DNA from: Pseudescherichia sp031979925
Lineage (GTDB): Bacteria > Pseudomonadota > Gammaproteobacteria > Enterobacterales > Enterobacteriaceae
Length of the DNA stretch: 64,000 bases
NCBI RefSeq assembly: GCF_031979925.1
Contig: NZ_DALZFB010000007.1
Span: 165,187 to 229,186 of the forward strand
Direction: 5' to 3'
Part shown: one piece after another, positions 24,894 through 34,615 of the stretch
How positions within the stretch are numbered: position 1 is the stretch's first letter
Layout of the letters: each line of letters opens with the position of its first letter
Translations under genes and position numbers: made by a program
Notes under the pieces: model-generated
Database searches by the model: none
Told to the model about the DNA's origin: nothing
Seen by the model: only the letters and a program-made list of their open reading frames with translations

Positions 24894-26276
24894 GTGGCGA
24901 AAGCTCCAAAACGCGCATTTGTCTGTAATGAATGCGGTGCGGATTATCCGCGCTGGCAGGGGCAGTGCAGCGCCTGTCATGCCTGGAACACCATCACCGA
25001 GGTGCGCGTTGCGGCGTCCCCGACGGTTGCGCGCAACGAGCGGCTGAGCGGCTATGCCGGCAACGCAGGCGTCTCGAAGGTGCAGAAGCTGTCAGAGATA
25101 AGCCTGGAGGCGCTGCCGCGCTTCTCCACCGGCTTTAAAGAGTTTGACCGCGTGCTGGGCGGCGGTGTCGTACCGGGCAGCGCGATCCTGATCGGCGGTA
25201 ACCCAGGGGCAGGCAAGTCCACGCTGCTGCTGCAAACCCTGTGCAAGCTCTCCGAAAACATGAAGACGCTGTACGTCACCGGCGAGGAGTCGCTCCAGCA
25301 GGTCGCCATGCGTGCGCACCGTCTGGGGCTGCCGACCAACAACCTGAACATGCTCTCCGAGACCAGCATCGAGCAGATCTGCATGATTGCTGACGAAGAG
25401 CTGCCGAAGCTGATGGTGATCGACTCGATCCAGGTGATGCACATGGCGGATATCCAGTCGTCGCCGGGCAGCGTGGCCCAGGTACGTGAGACGGCAGCCT
25501 ACCTGACGCGCTTCGCCAAAACGCGCGGCGTCGCAATCGTCATGGTCGGCCACGTCACCAAAGACGGCTCGCTGGCCGGGCCGAAGGTGCTGGAGCACTG
25601 CATCGACTGTTCGGTACTGCTGGACGGCGACGCTGATTCGCGCTTCCGTACCCTGCGCAGCCATAAGAACCGCTTCGGTGCGGTAAACGAGCTAGGCGTC
25701 TTTGCGATGACCGAGCAGGGCCTGCGTGAGGTCAGCAACCCGTCAGCCATCTTCCTCAGCCGGGGCGACGAGGTCACCTCCGGCAGCTCGGTGATGGTGG
25801 TCTGGGAGGGCACCCGTCCGCTGCTGGTCGAGATCCAGGCCCTGGTGGATCAGTCGATGATGTCTAACCCGCGCCGCGTGGCGGTGGGGCTGGAGCAGAA
25901 CCGGCTGGCGATCCTGTTGGCAGTGCTGCACCGCCACGGCGGATTGCAGATGGCGGATCAGGATGTCTTTGTGAACGTCGTCGGTGGGGTGAAGGTCACC
26001 GAGACCAGCGCCGACCTGGCGCTGCTGCTGGCGATGGTCTCCAGCCTGCGCGACCGCCCGCTGCCGGACGATCTGGTCGTGTTTGGCGAAGTCGGGCTGG
26101 CCGGTGAGATCCGCCCGGTGCCCAGCGGTCAGGAGCGTATCTCCGAGGCGGCGAAGCACGGCTTCCGCCGGGCTATCGTCCCTGCCGCCAACGTACCGAA
26201 AAAACCACCGGCCGGGATGCAGGTGTTTGGCGTGAAAAAACTTGCCGATGCGCTAAGCGTGTTTGACGACTTATAA
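24894..26276 (+). CDS. radA: DNA repair protein RadA
   Basis: 460 residues, GTG start with RBS cgaggtaa. Zinc finger C11-x2-C14...C25-x2-C28, Walker A GGNPGAGKST (101-110), RadA-specific KNRFG, and a C-terminal Lon-protease-like domain (GGVKVTETSADLALLLA). It is a RecA-like helicase/branch-migration factor in recombination. Confidence 0.96.
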   Translation: MAKAPKRAFVCNECGADYPRWQGQCSACHAWNTITEVRVAASPTVARNERLSGYAGNAGVSKVQKLSEISLEALPRFSTGFKEFDRVLGGGVVPGSAILIGGNPGAGKSTLLLQTLCKLSENMKTLYVTGEESLQQVAMRAHRLGLPTNNLNMLSETSIEQICMIADEELPKLMVIDSIQVMHMADIQSSPGSVAQVRETAAYLTRFAKTRGVAIVMVGHVTKDGSLAGPKVLEHCIDCSVLLDGDADSRFRTLRSHKNRFGAVNELGVFAMTEQGLREVSNPSAIFLSRGDEVTSGSSVMVVWEGTRPLLVEIQALVDQSMMSNPRRVAVGLEQNRLAILLAVLHRHGGLQMADQDVFVNVVGGVKVTETSADLALLLAMVSSLRDRPLPDDLVVFGEVGLAGEIRPVPSGQERISEAAKHGFRRAIVPAANVPKKPPAGMQVFGVKKLADALSVFDDL

Positions 26277-26311
26277 TTACCACTACGATTTTGCAGGAGG
26301 CACCGTAATTT

Positions 26312-27544
26312 ATGTCGTCATTTGACTATCTGAAAACCGCCATCCGCCAGAAGGGCTGTACGCTACAGCAGGTGGCGGAGGCGAGCGGTATGACCAAGGG
26401 CTACCTGAGCCAGCTGCTTAACGCCAAGATCAAAAGCCCCAGCGCGCAGAAGCTCGAAGCGCTGCACCGCTTCCTCGGACTGGAGTTTCCCCGGCTGCAA
26501 AAAAACATCGGCGTAGTGTTTGGCAAATTTTACCCGCTGCACACCGGCCACATCTACCTGCTGCAGCGCGCCTGCAGCCAGGTGGACGAGCTGCATGTGA
26601 TTATGGGCTACGACGAGACGCGCGATCGCGCCCTGTTTGAAGAGAGCGCCATGTCCCAGCAGCCCACGGTGCCCGATCGCCTGCGTTGGCTGTTACAGAC
26701 CTTTAAGTACCAGAAGAATATCCGCATCCACGCCTTCAACGAGGAGGGGATGGAGCCGTATCCGCACGGCTGGGACGTCTGGAGCAAAGGCATCAAAGCC
26801 TTTATGGATGAGAAGGGGATCCAGCCCAACTGGATCTACACCTCCGAAGAGGCCGATGCCAAGCAGTATGAGAAGCATCTCGACATCGAGACGGTGCTGA
26901 TCGATCCGAAACGTACCTTTATGAACATCAGCGGCGGGCAGATCCGCGCCAACCCGTTCCGCTACTGGGAGTATATCCCCACCGAGGTGAAGCCCTTCTT
27001 CGTGCGAACGGTAGCGATCCTCGGCGGCGAGTCGAGCGGCAAGTCGACGCTAGTGAATAAGCTCGCCAATATCTTCAATACCACCAGCGCCTGGGAGTAC
27101 GGGCGTGACTATGTCTTCTCCCATCTTGGCGGCGATGAGATGGCGCTTCAGTACTCCGACTACGACAAAATCGCCCTCGGCCAGGCGCAGTACATCGACT
27201 TTGCGGTGAAGTACGCCAACAAGGTGGCCTTTATCGATACCGATTTCGTCACCACTCAGGCCTTCTGCAAAAAGTATGAGGGACGCGAGCACCCGTTTGT
27301 ACAGGCGATGATTGACGAATACCGCTTCGACCTGGTGATCCTGCTGGAGAATAACACCCCGTGGGTTGCTGACGGCCTGCGCAGCCTTGGTAGCTCGGTG
27401 GATCGCAAAACCTTCCAGACCATGCTGGTCTCTATGCTTAATGACAACGGGATCGACTTTATCCACGTCGAAGAGTCAGACTATGACGGGCGCTTCCTGC
27501 GCTGCGTGGAGCTGGTGAAAGAGATGATGGGCGAGCAGGGGTAA
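26312..27544 (+). CDS. nadR: trifunctional NAD regulator/NMN adenylyltransferase/ribosylnicotinamide kinase NadR
   Basis: 410 residues. Domains in order: N-terminal helix-turn-helix repressor (about 1-60, LQQVAEASGMTKGYLSQLLN), NMN adenylyltransferase (GKFYPLHTGH, 71-80), and ribosylnicotinamide kinase with P-loop GGESSGKST (238-246). It represses NAD synthesis genes and takes part in salvage. RBS aggaggc precedes the ATG. Confidence 0.96.
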   Translation: MSSFDYLKTAIRQKGCTLQQVAEASGMTKGYLSQLLNAKIKSPSAQKLEALHRFLGLEFPRLQKNIGVVFGKFYPLHTGHIYLLQRACSQVDELHVIMGYDETRDRALFEESAMSQQPTVPDRLRWLLQTFKYQKNIRIHAFNEEGMEPYPHGWDVWSKGIKAFMDEKGIQPNWIYTSEEADAKQYEKHLDIETVLIDPKRTFMNISGGQIRANPFRYWEYIPTEVKPFFVRTVAILGGESSGKSTLVNKLANIFNTTSAWEYGRDYVFSHLGGDEMALQYSDYDKIALGQAQYIDFAVKYANKVAFIDTDFVTTQAFCKKYEGREHPFVQAMIDEYRFDLVILLENNTPWVADGLRSLGSSVDRKTFQTMLVSMLNDNGIDFIHVEESDYDGRFLRCVELVKEMMGEQG

Positions 27545-27568
27545 AGCTGCTCGCAGTTGACGCTCGCA

Positions 27569-27649
27569 TTGCCGGGTGGCGGCTTCGCCTTACCCGGCCT
27601 ACAAACCGTGCAAAACCGTAGGCCGGGTAAGCGCAAGCGCCACCCGGCA
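27569..27649. repeat. paired inverted REP elements (BIME) between nadR and ettA
   Basis: REP at 27569-27602 and an inverted REP at 27618-27649, separated by about 15 bp. They lie in the convergent junction between nadR and ettA and may act as a bidirectional transcription barrier. Confidence 0.88.
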
Positions 27650-27658
27650 TCAAGGTGC

Positions 27659-29326
27659 TTACTTAGAGATACGTTTGTACTTGATACGCTTCGGCTCCAG
27701 CGCGTCTGCGCCGAGGGTGCGTTTCTTATACTCTTCGTACTCGGTGAAGTTACCTTCAAAGAACTCGACTTTACCCTCGTCCTGGTAGTCCAGAATGTGG
27801 GTCGCGATACGGTCGAGGAACCAACGGTCGTGCGAGATGACCATCGCACAGCCCGGGAACTCCAGCATGGCGTTTTCCAGCGCCCGCAGGGTTTCGATAT
27901 CCAGGTCGTTGGTCGGTTCATCGAGCAGCAGCACGTTACCGCCAACCTGCAGCAGCTTCGCCAGGTGCAGACGGCCACGTTCACCACCGGACAGCTCGCC
28001 TACGCGTTTGCCCTGATCGACGCCTTTAAAGTTAAAGCGGCCCACGTAGGCGCGGCTTGGCATCTCGGTGTTGCCGATCTTCATGATATCCAGCCCGCCG
28101 GAAACCTCTTCCCACACGGTTTTGCTGTTGTCCATCGCGTCACGGAACTGATCCACGGAGGCCAGCTTCACGGTTTCACCCAGGGTGATGGTGCCGCTGT
28201 CAGGCTGTTCCTGACCGGACATCATGCGGAACAGGGTGGATTTACCCGCGCCGTTCGGACCGATGATGCCAACAATCGCCCCTTTCGGTACCGAGAAGCT
28301 CAGATCGTCGATCAGCACACGGTCGCCGTAGGATTTACGCAGGTTGCTCACCTCAACGACTTTATCCCCCAGACGTGCGCCAGGCGGAATAAACAGTTCG
28401 TTGGTTTCGTTACGCTTCTGGTATTCGGTGTTGTTCAGCTCTTCAAAGCGGGCCAGACGGGCTTTGCCTTTAGACTGACGGCCTTTGGCACCCTGACGCA
28501 CCCACTCCAGCTCTTTCTCAATGGATTTACGGCGCGCCGCTTCCTGAGAGGCTTCCTGGGCCAGGCGCTGATCTTTCTGCTCCAGCCAGGAGGAGTAGTT
28601 ACCCTCCCACGGAATGCCTTCGCCACGGTCAAGCTCAAGGATCCAGCCGGCAACGTTATCGAGGAAGTAACGGTCGTGGGTGATCGCCACCACGGTCCCT
28701 TCGAAGTCGTGCAGGAAGCGCTCCAGCCAGGCCACGGACTCGGCGTCCAGGTGGTTGGTAGGTTCGTCGAGCAGCAGCATGTCTGGTTTTTCCAGCAGCA
28801 GGCGGCACAGCGCCACGCGGCGGCGTTCACCCCCGGAGAGCTTATCCACTTTGGCATCCCAGTCCGGCAGGCGCAGGGCGTCAGCGGCGCGCTCCAGCTG
28901 CACGTTCAGATTGTGGCCGTCGTGGGCCTGGATGATCTCTTCAAACTTGCCCTGCTGGGCCGCGAGCTTATCAAAGTCAGCGTCCGGCTCAGCGTACTTG
29001 GCGTATACCTCGTCGAGGCCTTTCAGGGCGTTCACCACCTCGGCCACGGCTTCTTCAATGGATTCGCGCACGGTGTGCTCTGGGTTCAGCTTCGGCTCCT
29101 GCGGCAGGTAGCCGATTTTCAGGCCTGGCTGTGGGCGGGCTTCACCTTCGATGTCGGTATCGATGCCGGCCATAATGCGCAGCAGGGTGGACTTACCCGC
29201 ACCGTTGAGACCGAGGACGCCAATTTTTGCGCCCGGGAAGAAGCTCAGCGAGATATTTTTCAGAATATGACGTTTCGGCGGAACCACTTTGCCGACACGA
29301 TGCATGGTATAAACGAATTGAGCCAC
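27659..29326 (-). CDS. ettA: energy-dependent translational throttle protein EttA (ABC-F)
   Basis: 555 residues with two ABC domains: Walker A GLNGAGKST and GPNGAGKST, signatures LSGGERRRVALC and LSGGERGRLHLA, and Walker B LLLDEPTNHLD and LLLDEPTNDLD. The linker region and arm are those of EttA. It binds the ribosomal E site and regulates initiation by ATP/ADP ratio. GTG start at 29326 (MAQFVYTMHRVGK) agrees with E. coli; the longer frame from 29398 is upstream leader. Confidence 0.97.
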   Translation of the reverse strand: MAQFVYTMHRVGKVVPPKRHILKNISLSFFPGAKIGVLGLNGAGKSTLLRIMAGIDTDIEGEARPQPGLKIGYLPQEPKLNPEHTVRESIEEAVAEVVNALKGLDEVYAKYAEPDADFDKLAAQQGKFEEIIQAHDGHNLNVQLERAADALRLPDWDAKVDKLSGGERRRVALCRLLLEKPDMLLLDEPTNHLDAESVAWLERFLHDFEGTVVAITHDRYFLDNVAGWILELDRGEGIPWEGNYSSWLEQKDQRLAQEASQEAARRKSIEKELEWVRQGAKGRQSKGKARLARFEELNNTEYQKRNETNELFIPPGARLGDKVVEVSNLRKSYGDRVLIDDLSFSVPKGAIVGIIGPNGAGKSTLFRMMSGQEQPDSGTITLGETVKLASVDQFRDAMDNSKTVWEEVSGGLDIMKIGNTEMPSRAYVGRFNFKGVDQGKRVGELSGGERGRLHLAKLLQVGGNVLLLDEPTNDLDIETLRALENAMLEFPGCAMVISHDRWFLDRIATHILDYQDEGKVEFFEGNFTEYEEYKKRTLGADALEPKRIKYKRISK

Positions 29327-29534
29327 GTTGGACTTCGCCTCTTTTATCGTAATGTGAATGGTACTCAGCTGCCGAGTGTAGCCGTTTTTGGGGTGCAATC
29401 CCAGCCAGCTGCGTCACGAGTGTTAAATCAGACTCAAAAGTAAAAAAGTGTCCAGCGCGTGGCGGATTGCGAAATGCCTGGTTAGCATGAATGGGTTATG
29501 CGCCAACAAACTTATTTATATGGAGAAAGTGCCT

Positions 29535-31469
29535 GTGAATGCAAAACCTGTCGCCTGGCGACTGCTGGCCGTCGGCTGCTGCATGCTGACGGTGAGCGGC
29601 CTGGCACGCGCTGACTCGCTCGATGAGCAGCGAAACCGCTATGCACAAATCAAGCAGGCGTGGGATAACAAGCAGATGGACGTTGTGGCGCAGCTGATGC
29701 CGGGGCTGAAGGACTATCCTCTCTACCCCTATCTGGAGTACCGCCAGATCAACGACGACCTGATGAACCAGCCGGCGGTTGCGGTGACCAACTTTATACA
29801 GGCCAACCCGACGCTGCCGCCCGCCCGCAATCTGAAGTCGCGCTTTGTTAACGAGCTGGCACGCCGGGAAGACTGGCGCGGTCTGCTGGCCTTCAGCCCG
29901 GATAAACCGGGAACGACGGAAGCGCAGTGCAACTACTACTATGCCAAATGGAACACCGCCCAGCCCGATGCGGCGTGGGAAGGCGCAAAGACGCTCTGGC
30001 TGACCGGCAAGAGCCAGCCCAACGCCTGTGACCGGCTGTTTGGCGCCTGGCGCGCCTCCGGCACACAGGATCCGCTGGCCTTCCTTGAACGCATCCGGCT
30101 GGCGATGAAGGCGGGCAATACCCGCCTTGTTACCGTGCTGGCGAACCAGATGCCCAGCGAGTACCAGACCATCTCCAGCGCCGTCATCGCCCTGGCAAAC
30201 GATCCCAACAGCGTTCTGACCTTTGCCCGCACCACTGGCGCGACCGACTTTACCCGGCAGATGGCCCAGGAGGCGTTTGAGAGCGTTGCCCGCCAGGACG
30301 TGGAGAACGCCCGTCTGATGATCCCATCGCTGGCCTCGGCGCAACAGCTCAATGAGGATCAGACTCAGGCGCTGCGGGATATTGTCGCCTGGCGGCTGAT
30401 GGGCAACGACATTACCGAGGAGCAGGCGCGCTGGCGTGACGACGCTATCATGCGCTCTCAGTCAACGACGCTGGTGGAGCGCCGGGTGCGGCTCGCCTTG
30501 GGCGCAGGCGATCGCCAGGGCCTCAATACCTGGCTGGCCCGCCTGCCGATGGACGCTAAAGAGAAAGACGAGTGGCGCTACTGGCAGGCGGATCTGCTGC
30601 TGGAGCGCGGGCGCGAGGAAGAGGCCAATACTATTCTGCGCAATCTCATGAAGCAGCGCGGATTCTATCCGATGGTGGCGGCGCAGCGCCTCGGCGAGGA
30701 GTACCAGCTCAAGATCGACAAAGTGTCGGGCGAGCCGGATCCCCAGCTGGTGCAGGGTGCAGAGATGGCGCGGGTACGCGAGCTGATGTACTGGGGCCTC
30801 GACAATACCGCGCGCAGCGAGTGGGCCAATCTGGTGTCCAGCCGCACGCCGCAGGAGCAAGGGCAGCTGGCGCGCTACGCCTTCGATCGCCAGTGGTGGG
30901 ATCTGAGCGTGCAGGCGACTATCGCCGGCAAGCTGTGGGATCAGCTCCAGGAGCGCTTCCCGCTGGCCTGGCACGATCTCTTTGAACGCTACACCAGCGG
31001 CAAAGATATTCCCCAGAGCTACGCGATGGCGATTGCCCGCCAGGAGAGCGCCTGGAACCCGAAGGTGCGCTCACCGGTAGGGGCGAGCGGCCTGATGCAG
31101 GTGATGCCGGGCACGGCAACGCATACGGTGCAGATGTTCAATATTCCGGGCTACAGCGATCCTTCCCAGCTGCTGGATCCGCAAACCAATATTGATATTG
31201 GTACCAGCTATCTGCAGTACGTCTTTAACCAGTTTGGTAACAACCGCATCTTTGCGTCAGCGGCCTATAACGCCGGGCCGGGACGGGTACGGACGTGGCT
31301 GGGTAACAGCGCCGGACGCATCGACGCGGTCGCCTTTGTCGAGAGTATTCCCTTCTCGGAGACGCGGGGCTACGTGAAGAACGTGCTAGCCTATGATGCC
31401 TACTACCGTTACTTCCTCGGCGGGAAACCGACGCTGCTGACCGCCACGGAGTGGGGCCGTCGTTACTGA
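29535..31469 (+). CDS. slt: soluble lytic murein transglycosylase Slt70
   Basis: 644 residues from the GTG at 29535. That codon follows ggagaaag at suitable spacing, whereas the in-frame ATG at 29520 has no RBS. Signal peptide to SGLARA-DSLD, a long alpha-helical U domain, a linker, and the C-terminal lysozyme-like domain with the catalytic Glu in IARQESAWNP plus GLMQVMPGTA and AAYNAGPGRV. It is a periplasmic exo-lytic transglycosylase that forms anhydromuropeptides. Confidence 0.95.
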   Translation: MNAKPVAWRLLAVGCCMLTVSGLARADSLDEQRNRYAQIKQAWDNKQMDVVAQLMPGLKDYPLYPYLEYRQINDDLMNQPAVAVTNFIQANPTLPPARNLKSRFVNELARREDWRGLLAFSPDKPGTTEAQCNYYYAKWNTAQPDAAWEGAKTLWLTGKSQPNACDRLFGAWRASGTQDPLAFLERIRLAMKAGNTRLVTVLANQMPSEYQTISSAVIALANDPNSVLTFARTTGATDFTRQMAQEAFESVARQDVENARLMIPSLASAQQLNEDQTQALRDIVAWRLMGNDITEEQARWRDDAIMRSQSTTLVERRVRLALGAGDRQGLNTWLARLPMDAKEKDEWRYWQADLLLERGREEEANTILRNLMKQRGFYPMVAAQRLGEEYQLKIDKVSGEPDPQLVQGAEMARVRELMYWGLDNTARSEWANLVSSRTPQEQGQLARYAFDRQWWDLSVQATIAGKLWDQLQERFPLAWHDLFERYTSGKDIPQSYAMAIARQESAWNPKVRSPVGASGLMQVMPGTATHTVQMFNIPGYSDPSQLLDPQTNIDIGTSYLQYVFNQFGNNRIFASAAYNAGPGRVRTWLGNSAGRIDAVAFVESIPFSETRGYVKNVLAYDAYYRYFLGGKPTLLTATEWGRRY

Positions 31470-31494
31470 TCCGGCGGTTTGTGTTATGCTGTTG

Positions 31495-31510
31495 TACTCG
31501 TCAACGAGTA
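31495..31510. promoter_or_regulatory. Trp repressor operator at trpR
   Basis: TACTCGT-ca-ACGAGTA is a perfect inverted repeat, 13-28 bp before the trpR start codon. Its position and GTACT arms match the known autoregulatory operator of E. coli trpR. Confidence 0.82.
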
Positions 31511-31522
31511 TGGCAGCCTAAC

Positions 31523-31846
31523 ATGACCCAGCAATCACCTTATTCAGCAGAAGTAGCCGAACAGCGTCATCAGGAGTGGTTGCGCTTCGTCGACCTGCTT
31601 CAGCACGCCTACGATCAGGATCTGCACCTGCCGCTGCTTAACCTGATGCTCACCCCCGACGAGCGCGAAGCGCTGGGCACGCGGGTACGCATTATTGAAG
31701 AGCTTCTACGCGGTGAAATGAGCCAGCGGGAGCTTAAAAACGAGCTGGGCACCGGCATCGCTACCATTACCCGCGGCTCTAACAGCCTGAAGGCCGCCCC
31801 GCCGGAGCTGCGCCTGTGGCTGGAGAAGGTGCTGCTGAAGGGCTAG
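31523..31846 (+). CDS. trpR: Trp operon repressor
   Basis: 107 residues, all-helical TrpR. The helix-turn-helix is MSQRELKNELGTGIATITRGSNSLK. With bound tryptophan it represses trp, aroH and itself. The operator precedes it. Its TAG stop shares the tetranucleotide CTAG with the convergent yjjX stop. Confidence 0.96.
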   Translation: MTQQSPYSAEVAEQRHQEWLRFVDLLQHAYDQDLHLPLLNLMLTPDEREALGTRVRIIEELLRGEMSQRELKNELGTGIATITRGSNSLKAAPPELRLWLEKVLLKG

Positions 31847-32358
31847 CGGTAGGCCGGGTGGTGAAACGGGCTGAGGGCCAGGATCACTGCCTGATGGTAG
31901 ACGCTGCTTCGCGTCAGCACGCCATGGGTGAAGATGCCGATAGCCCCCTCTTTACGTCCGATCTCATTGATGCCGGTCACCTCTGACATCACCGGCCCGA
32001 GCGCCTCCCCGGCGCGTACCCGGCTAAGTATCGCCGCCGGCAGCGGCAGGGTGGCGGAACGCGCTTCGCCGCGCTGCTCCCGGCTCTCAATCACCACCCA
32101 GCTAAAGGTGCTGTCCTCATCTATCCCCGCCTCGATGGCCACCCAGAAGTCGGCATCGGGACGCGCCTGACGAGCGTTGATCGCGCGATTACGTGCGCCA
32201 GCCCGCGTTTCTGCACTGCCAAGCGGCTGTTCTGGCACGCCGCTCTCGACGGCCACGGACTCGATATGGCAGGATCCTTCGCCGAAAATCTCGCTAAACG
32301 CGTGCAGAATCGCCTTAATTTTGGCGGGATTAGTGGTAGCTGAGACAACATGGTGCAT
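31843..32358 (-). CDS. yjjX: inosine/xanthosine triphosphatase YjjX
   Basis: 171 residues, ITPase-like NTPase (ATTNPAKIKAI N-terminus; VESGVPEQPLGSAET; FWVAIEAGID; GRKEGAIGIFTHG). It hydrolyses ITP and XTP. The C-terminal residues after ALSPFHH are encoded by a REP-like tract (taggccgggtgg), so the tail differs from E. coli. The gene is convergent with trpR and the stop codons overlap. Confidence 0.93.
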   Translation of the reverse strand: MHHVVSATTNPAKIKAILHAFSEIFGEGSCHIESVAVESGVPEQPLGSAETRAGARNRAINARQARPDADFWVAIEAGIDEDSTFSWVVIESREQRGEARSATLPLPAAILSRVRAGEALGPVMSEVTGINEIGRKEGAIGIFTHGVLTRSSVYHQAVILALSPFHHPAYR

Positions 32359-32412
32359 AATCTAAACAACTCAGATAAAAAAATTGTCATCGCAGTATAA
32401 CGGATAAAAAGC

Positions 32413-33060
32413 ATGTTACAGGTATACCTTGTTCGCCACGGTGAAACGCAGTGGAACGCCGAGCGTCGTATTCAGGGGCAGTCAGACAGTCCGTTGACGG
32501 CCAAAGGGGAGCAGCAGGCGCGACAGGTGGCCGAACGCGCGAAAGCGCTGGGGATCACCCACGTTATCGCCAGCGATCTGGGCCGCACGCAGCGCACGGC
32601 GGAGATTATTGCCGACTACTGCGGGTGTGAGATTACGCTGGATGCCCGCCTGCGCGAGCTGGATATGGGCGTACTGGAGCAGCGCCCCATTGAGTCGCTG
32701 ACCGAGGAGGAGGAGCAGTGGCGTCGCCAGCTGGTCAATGGCACCTCTGATGGCCGGATCCCCGATGGAGAGTCGATGCAGGAGCTGAGCGAGCGTATGC
32801 ACAATGCGCTGGCCACCTGCCTCGAACTGCCGGAGGGTAGCCGTCCGCTGCTGGTCAGCCACGGTATGGCGCTGGGCTGTCTGGTGAGCACCATCCTCGG
32901 CCTGCCGGCCTGGGCGGAGCGTCGTCTACGCCTGCGCAACTGCTCTATCTCGCGTATCGACTATCAGCAAAGCCCGTGGCTGGCCTCAGGCTGGGTGGTA
33001 GAGACGGCGGGGGACGTATCGCATCTTGATGCCCCCGCGCTGGACGAACTGCAGCGTTAA
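32413..33060 (+). CDS. gpmB: histidine phosphatase family protein GpmB (YtjC)
   Basis: 215 residues. The phosphohistidine motif is VRHGETQWN near residues 7-15, with a later LLVSHG. It is named as a cofactor-dependent phosphoglycerate mutase, but family evidence favours a phosphatase and activity is uncertain. Its TAA overlaps the stop of convergent rob. Confidence 0.92.
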   Translation: MLQVYLVRHGETQWNAERRIQGQSDSPLTAKGEQQARQVAERAKALGITHVIASDLGRTQRTAEIIADYCGCEITLDARLRELDMGVLEQRPIESLTEEEEQWRRQLVNGTSDGRIPDGESMQELSERMHNALATCLELPEGSRPLLVSHGMALGCLVSTILGLPAWAERRLRLRNCSISRIDYQQSPWLASGWVVETAGDVSHLDAPALDELQR

Positions 33061-33926
33061 CGACGCACAGGGACCAGATATTCGCAGCGGATATACATCG
33101 GCGGCGTCTGGTTCCTGGCTTCGTCACGCGGGAAGAAACGCTCGATATCCAGCCCCTTGCGCCGGGTCAGGTTGAGCATCGGCATACAGGTGCCGTAAAT
33201 GGTTAAGATAAACTGCTGCAGCTCGGTGCCCGGACCCTCGTAGGTAAACATGACGTACTCTCCGCTCTGCAATACCAGCGGAAAGGCACCCTGTAGGTGG
33301 CCGTTAGCCATATCCGGCGTAACGGCGGTGGTGTAGAACACCTCCTGCTCATCATCCTTCTCCAGGCTGGGGCGCGGCTCGTGCAGGCCGTACAGCTCAG
33401 CGGGCAGGGTAGGCGAGTTGCCTAAAAACTCACGCCAGAACTGGATCCGCATCTCATGCCGGAAGGCGGAAATCTCTTCCAGCGAGCAGCTGTAGCTCTG
33501 GGTGATCCCCATCAGTGGCGTTTCAGGCAGGGTAATAAACTCATGTTTTGGCAGAGCGAACTCGCCCAGACGCAGCGGGGGACGGATGCCCGTCGCGCTC
33601 CAGTCAGGGGAGCGGCGATAGAGCGCGGGCGTCAGGCCAAACTGTTTCTTAAACGCACGGGTAAAGGTTTGCTGTGAATCGAAACGATACTGGAGCGCAA
33701 TATCGAGGATCGGGCGGGCGGTCAGGCGCAGCGCTACGGCGGATTTCGAGAGTCGCCGCGCGCGGATATAGGCCCCAATGGCCAGGCCAGTGACGTCCTT
33801 AAACATTCTTTGCAGATGCCACTTGGAATAACCTGCTTTGATCGCCACATTATTCAGAGCCAGCGGTTGATCAAGATGATCCTCCAGCCAGTTGAGTAGA
33901 TCGCGAATAATCCCAGCCTGATCCAT
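33057..33926 (-). CDS. rob: right origin-binding protein Rob (AraC/XylS family)
   Basis: 289 residues. The N-terminal AraC DNA-binding domain has two HTHs (about 8-105, NVAIKAGYSKWHLQRMFK and ALQYRFDSQQTFTRAFKKQFG), followed by a GyrI-like ligand-binding domain (about 120-289). It activates marA/soxS/rob regulon genes for drug and solvent tolerance. It is the same length as E. coli Rob. Confidence 0.96.
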   Translation of the reverse strand: MDQAGIIRDLLNWLEDHLDQPLALNNVAIKAGYSKWHLQRMFKDVTGLAIGAYIRARRLSKSAVALRLTARPILDIALQYRFDSQQTFTRAFKKQFGLTPALYRRSPDWSATGIRPPLRLGEFALPKHEFITLPETPLMGITQSYSCSLEEISAFRHEMRIQFWREFLGNSPTLPAELYGLHEPRPSLEKDDEQEVFYTTAVTPDMANGHLQGAFPLVLQSGEYVMFTYEGPGTELQQFILTIYGTCMPMLNLTRRKGLDIERFFPRDEARNQTPPMYIRCEYLVPVRR

Positions 33927-34135
33927 ACAGTGTCCTCATCCTTAAAACAGTCGTACCCGGTAGCAGGGCTGTGCGAATAATATCATTCCCTGCTATTTTA
34001 GCATTCAGTGTTTTTTTTGAGTAAGCGTGCGCTTTAGGCCATTAACACGCAAAAAATTTTAATTGCCTGAATCCTAACCGTTTATTTTGGCAGGCAAAAT
34101 AGTAACACAACGTAATATTCAAAGATGGTAACAAT

Positions 34136-34606
34136 ATGAAATACAAGTGCTTAGCAGTAATCTTCGCGCTGGGCCTCGCTGGCCAGGCCGCACAGGCTGA
34201 AGAGATTGGGTCGGTTGATACCGTCTTTAAAGTCTTCGGACCGGATCACAAAATCGTGGTTGAAGCCTTTGACGATCCCGATGTGAAAAATGTGACATGC
34301 TATATCAGCCGGGCAAAAACGGGCGGTATTAAGGGCGGGTTAGGGCTGGCCGAGGATACCTCTGATGCAGCTATCTCCTGTCAGCAGGTAGGGCCGATTG
34401 AGCTGAGTGAGAAGGTGAAAAGCGGGAAGGCCCAGGGAGACGTGGTGTTCCAGAAACGCACCTCGCTGGTCTTTAAGAAGCTACAGGTAGTGCGCTTCTA
34501 CGACGCAAAACGCAACACGCTGGCCTACCTTGCGTACTCCGATAAGGTAGTCGAAGGTTCGCCGAAAAACGCATTAAGCGCCGTGCCGATTATGCCGTGG
34601 CATTAA
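34136..34606 (+). CDS. creA: periplasmic protein CreA
   Basis: 156 residues. Signal peptide MKYKCLAVIFALGLAGQAAQA, then the CreA fold with EIGSVDTVFKVFGPDHKI, CYISRAKTGGIKGGLGLAEDTSDAAISC and QKRTSLVFKKLQVVRFYD. The function is unknown. In E. coli it heads creABCD; here creB, creC and creD are absent and arcA follows convergently. Confidence 0.94.
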   Translation: MKYKCLAVIFALGLAGQAAQAEEIGSVDTVFKVFGPDHKIVVEAFDDPDVKNVTCYISRAKTGGIKGGLGLAEDTSDAAISCQQVGPIELSEKVKSGKAQGDVVFQKRTSLVFKKLQVVRFYDAKRNTLAYLAYSDKVVEGSPKNALSAVPIMPWH

Positions 34607-34615
34607 TGTGTGACC

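Noticed and set aside
27557..29443. 628-codon open frame on the plus strand
   Set aside because: It is antisense to ettA, whose ABC motifs are perfect, and has no family resemblance or RBS. Its openness follows from codon bias of the GC-rich gene opposite.
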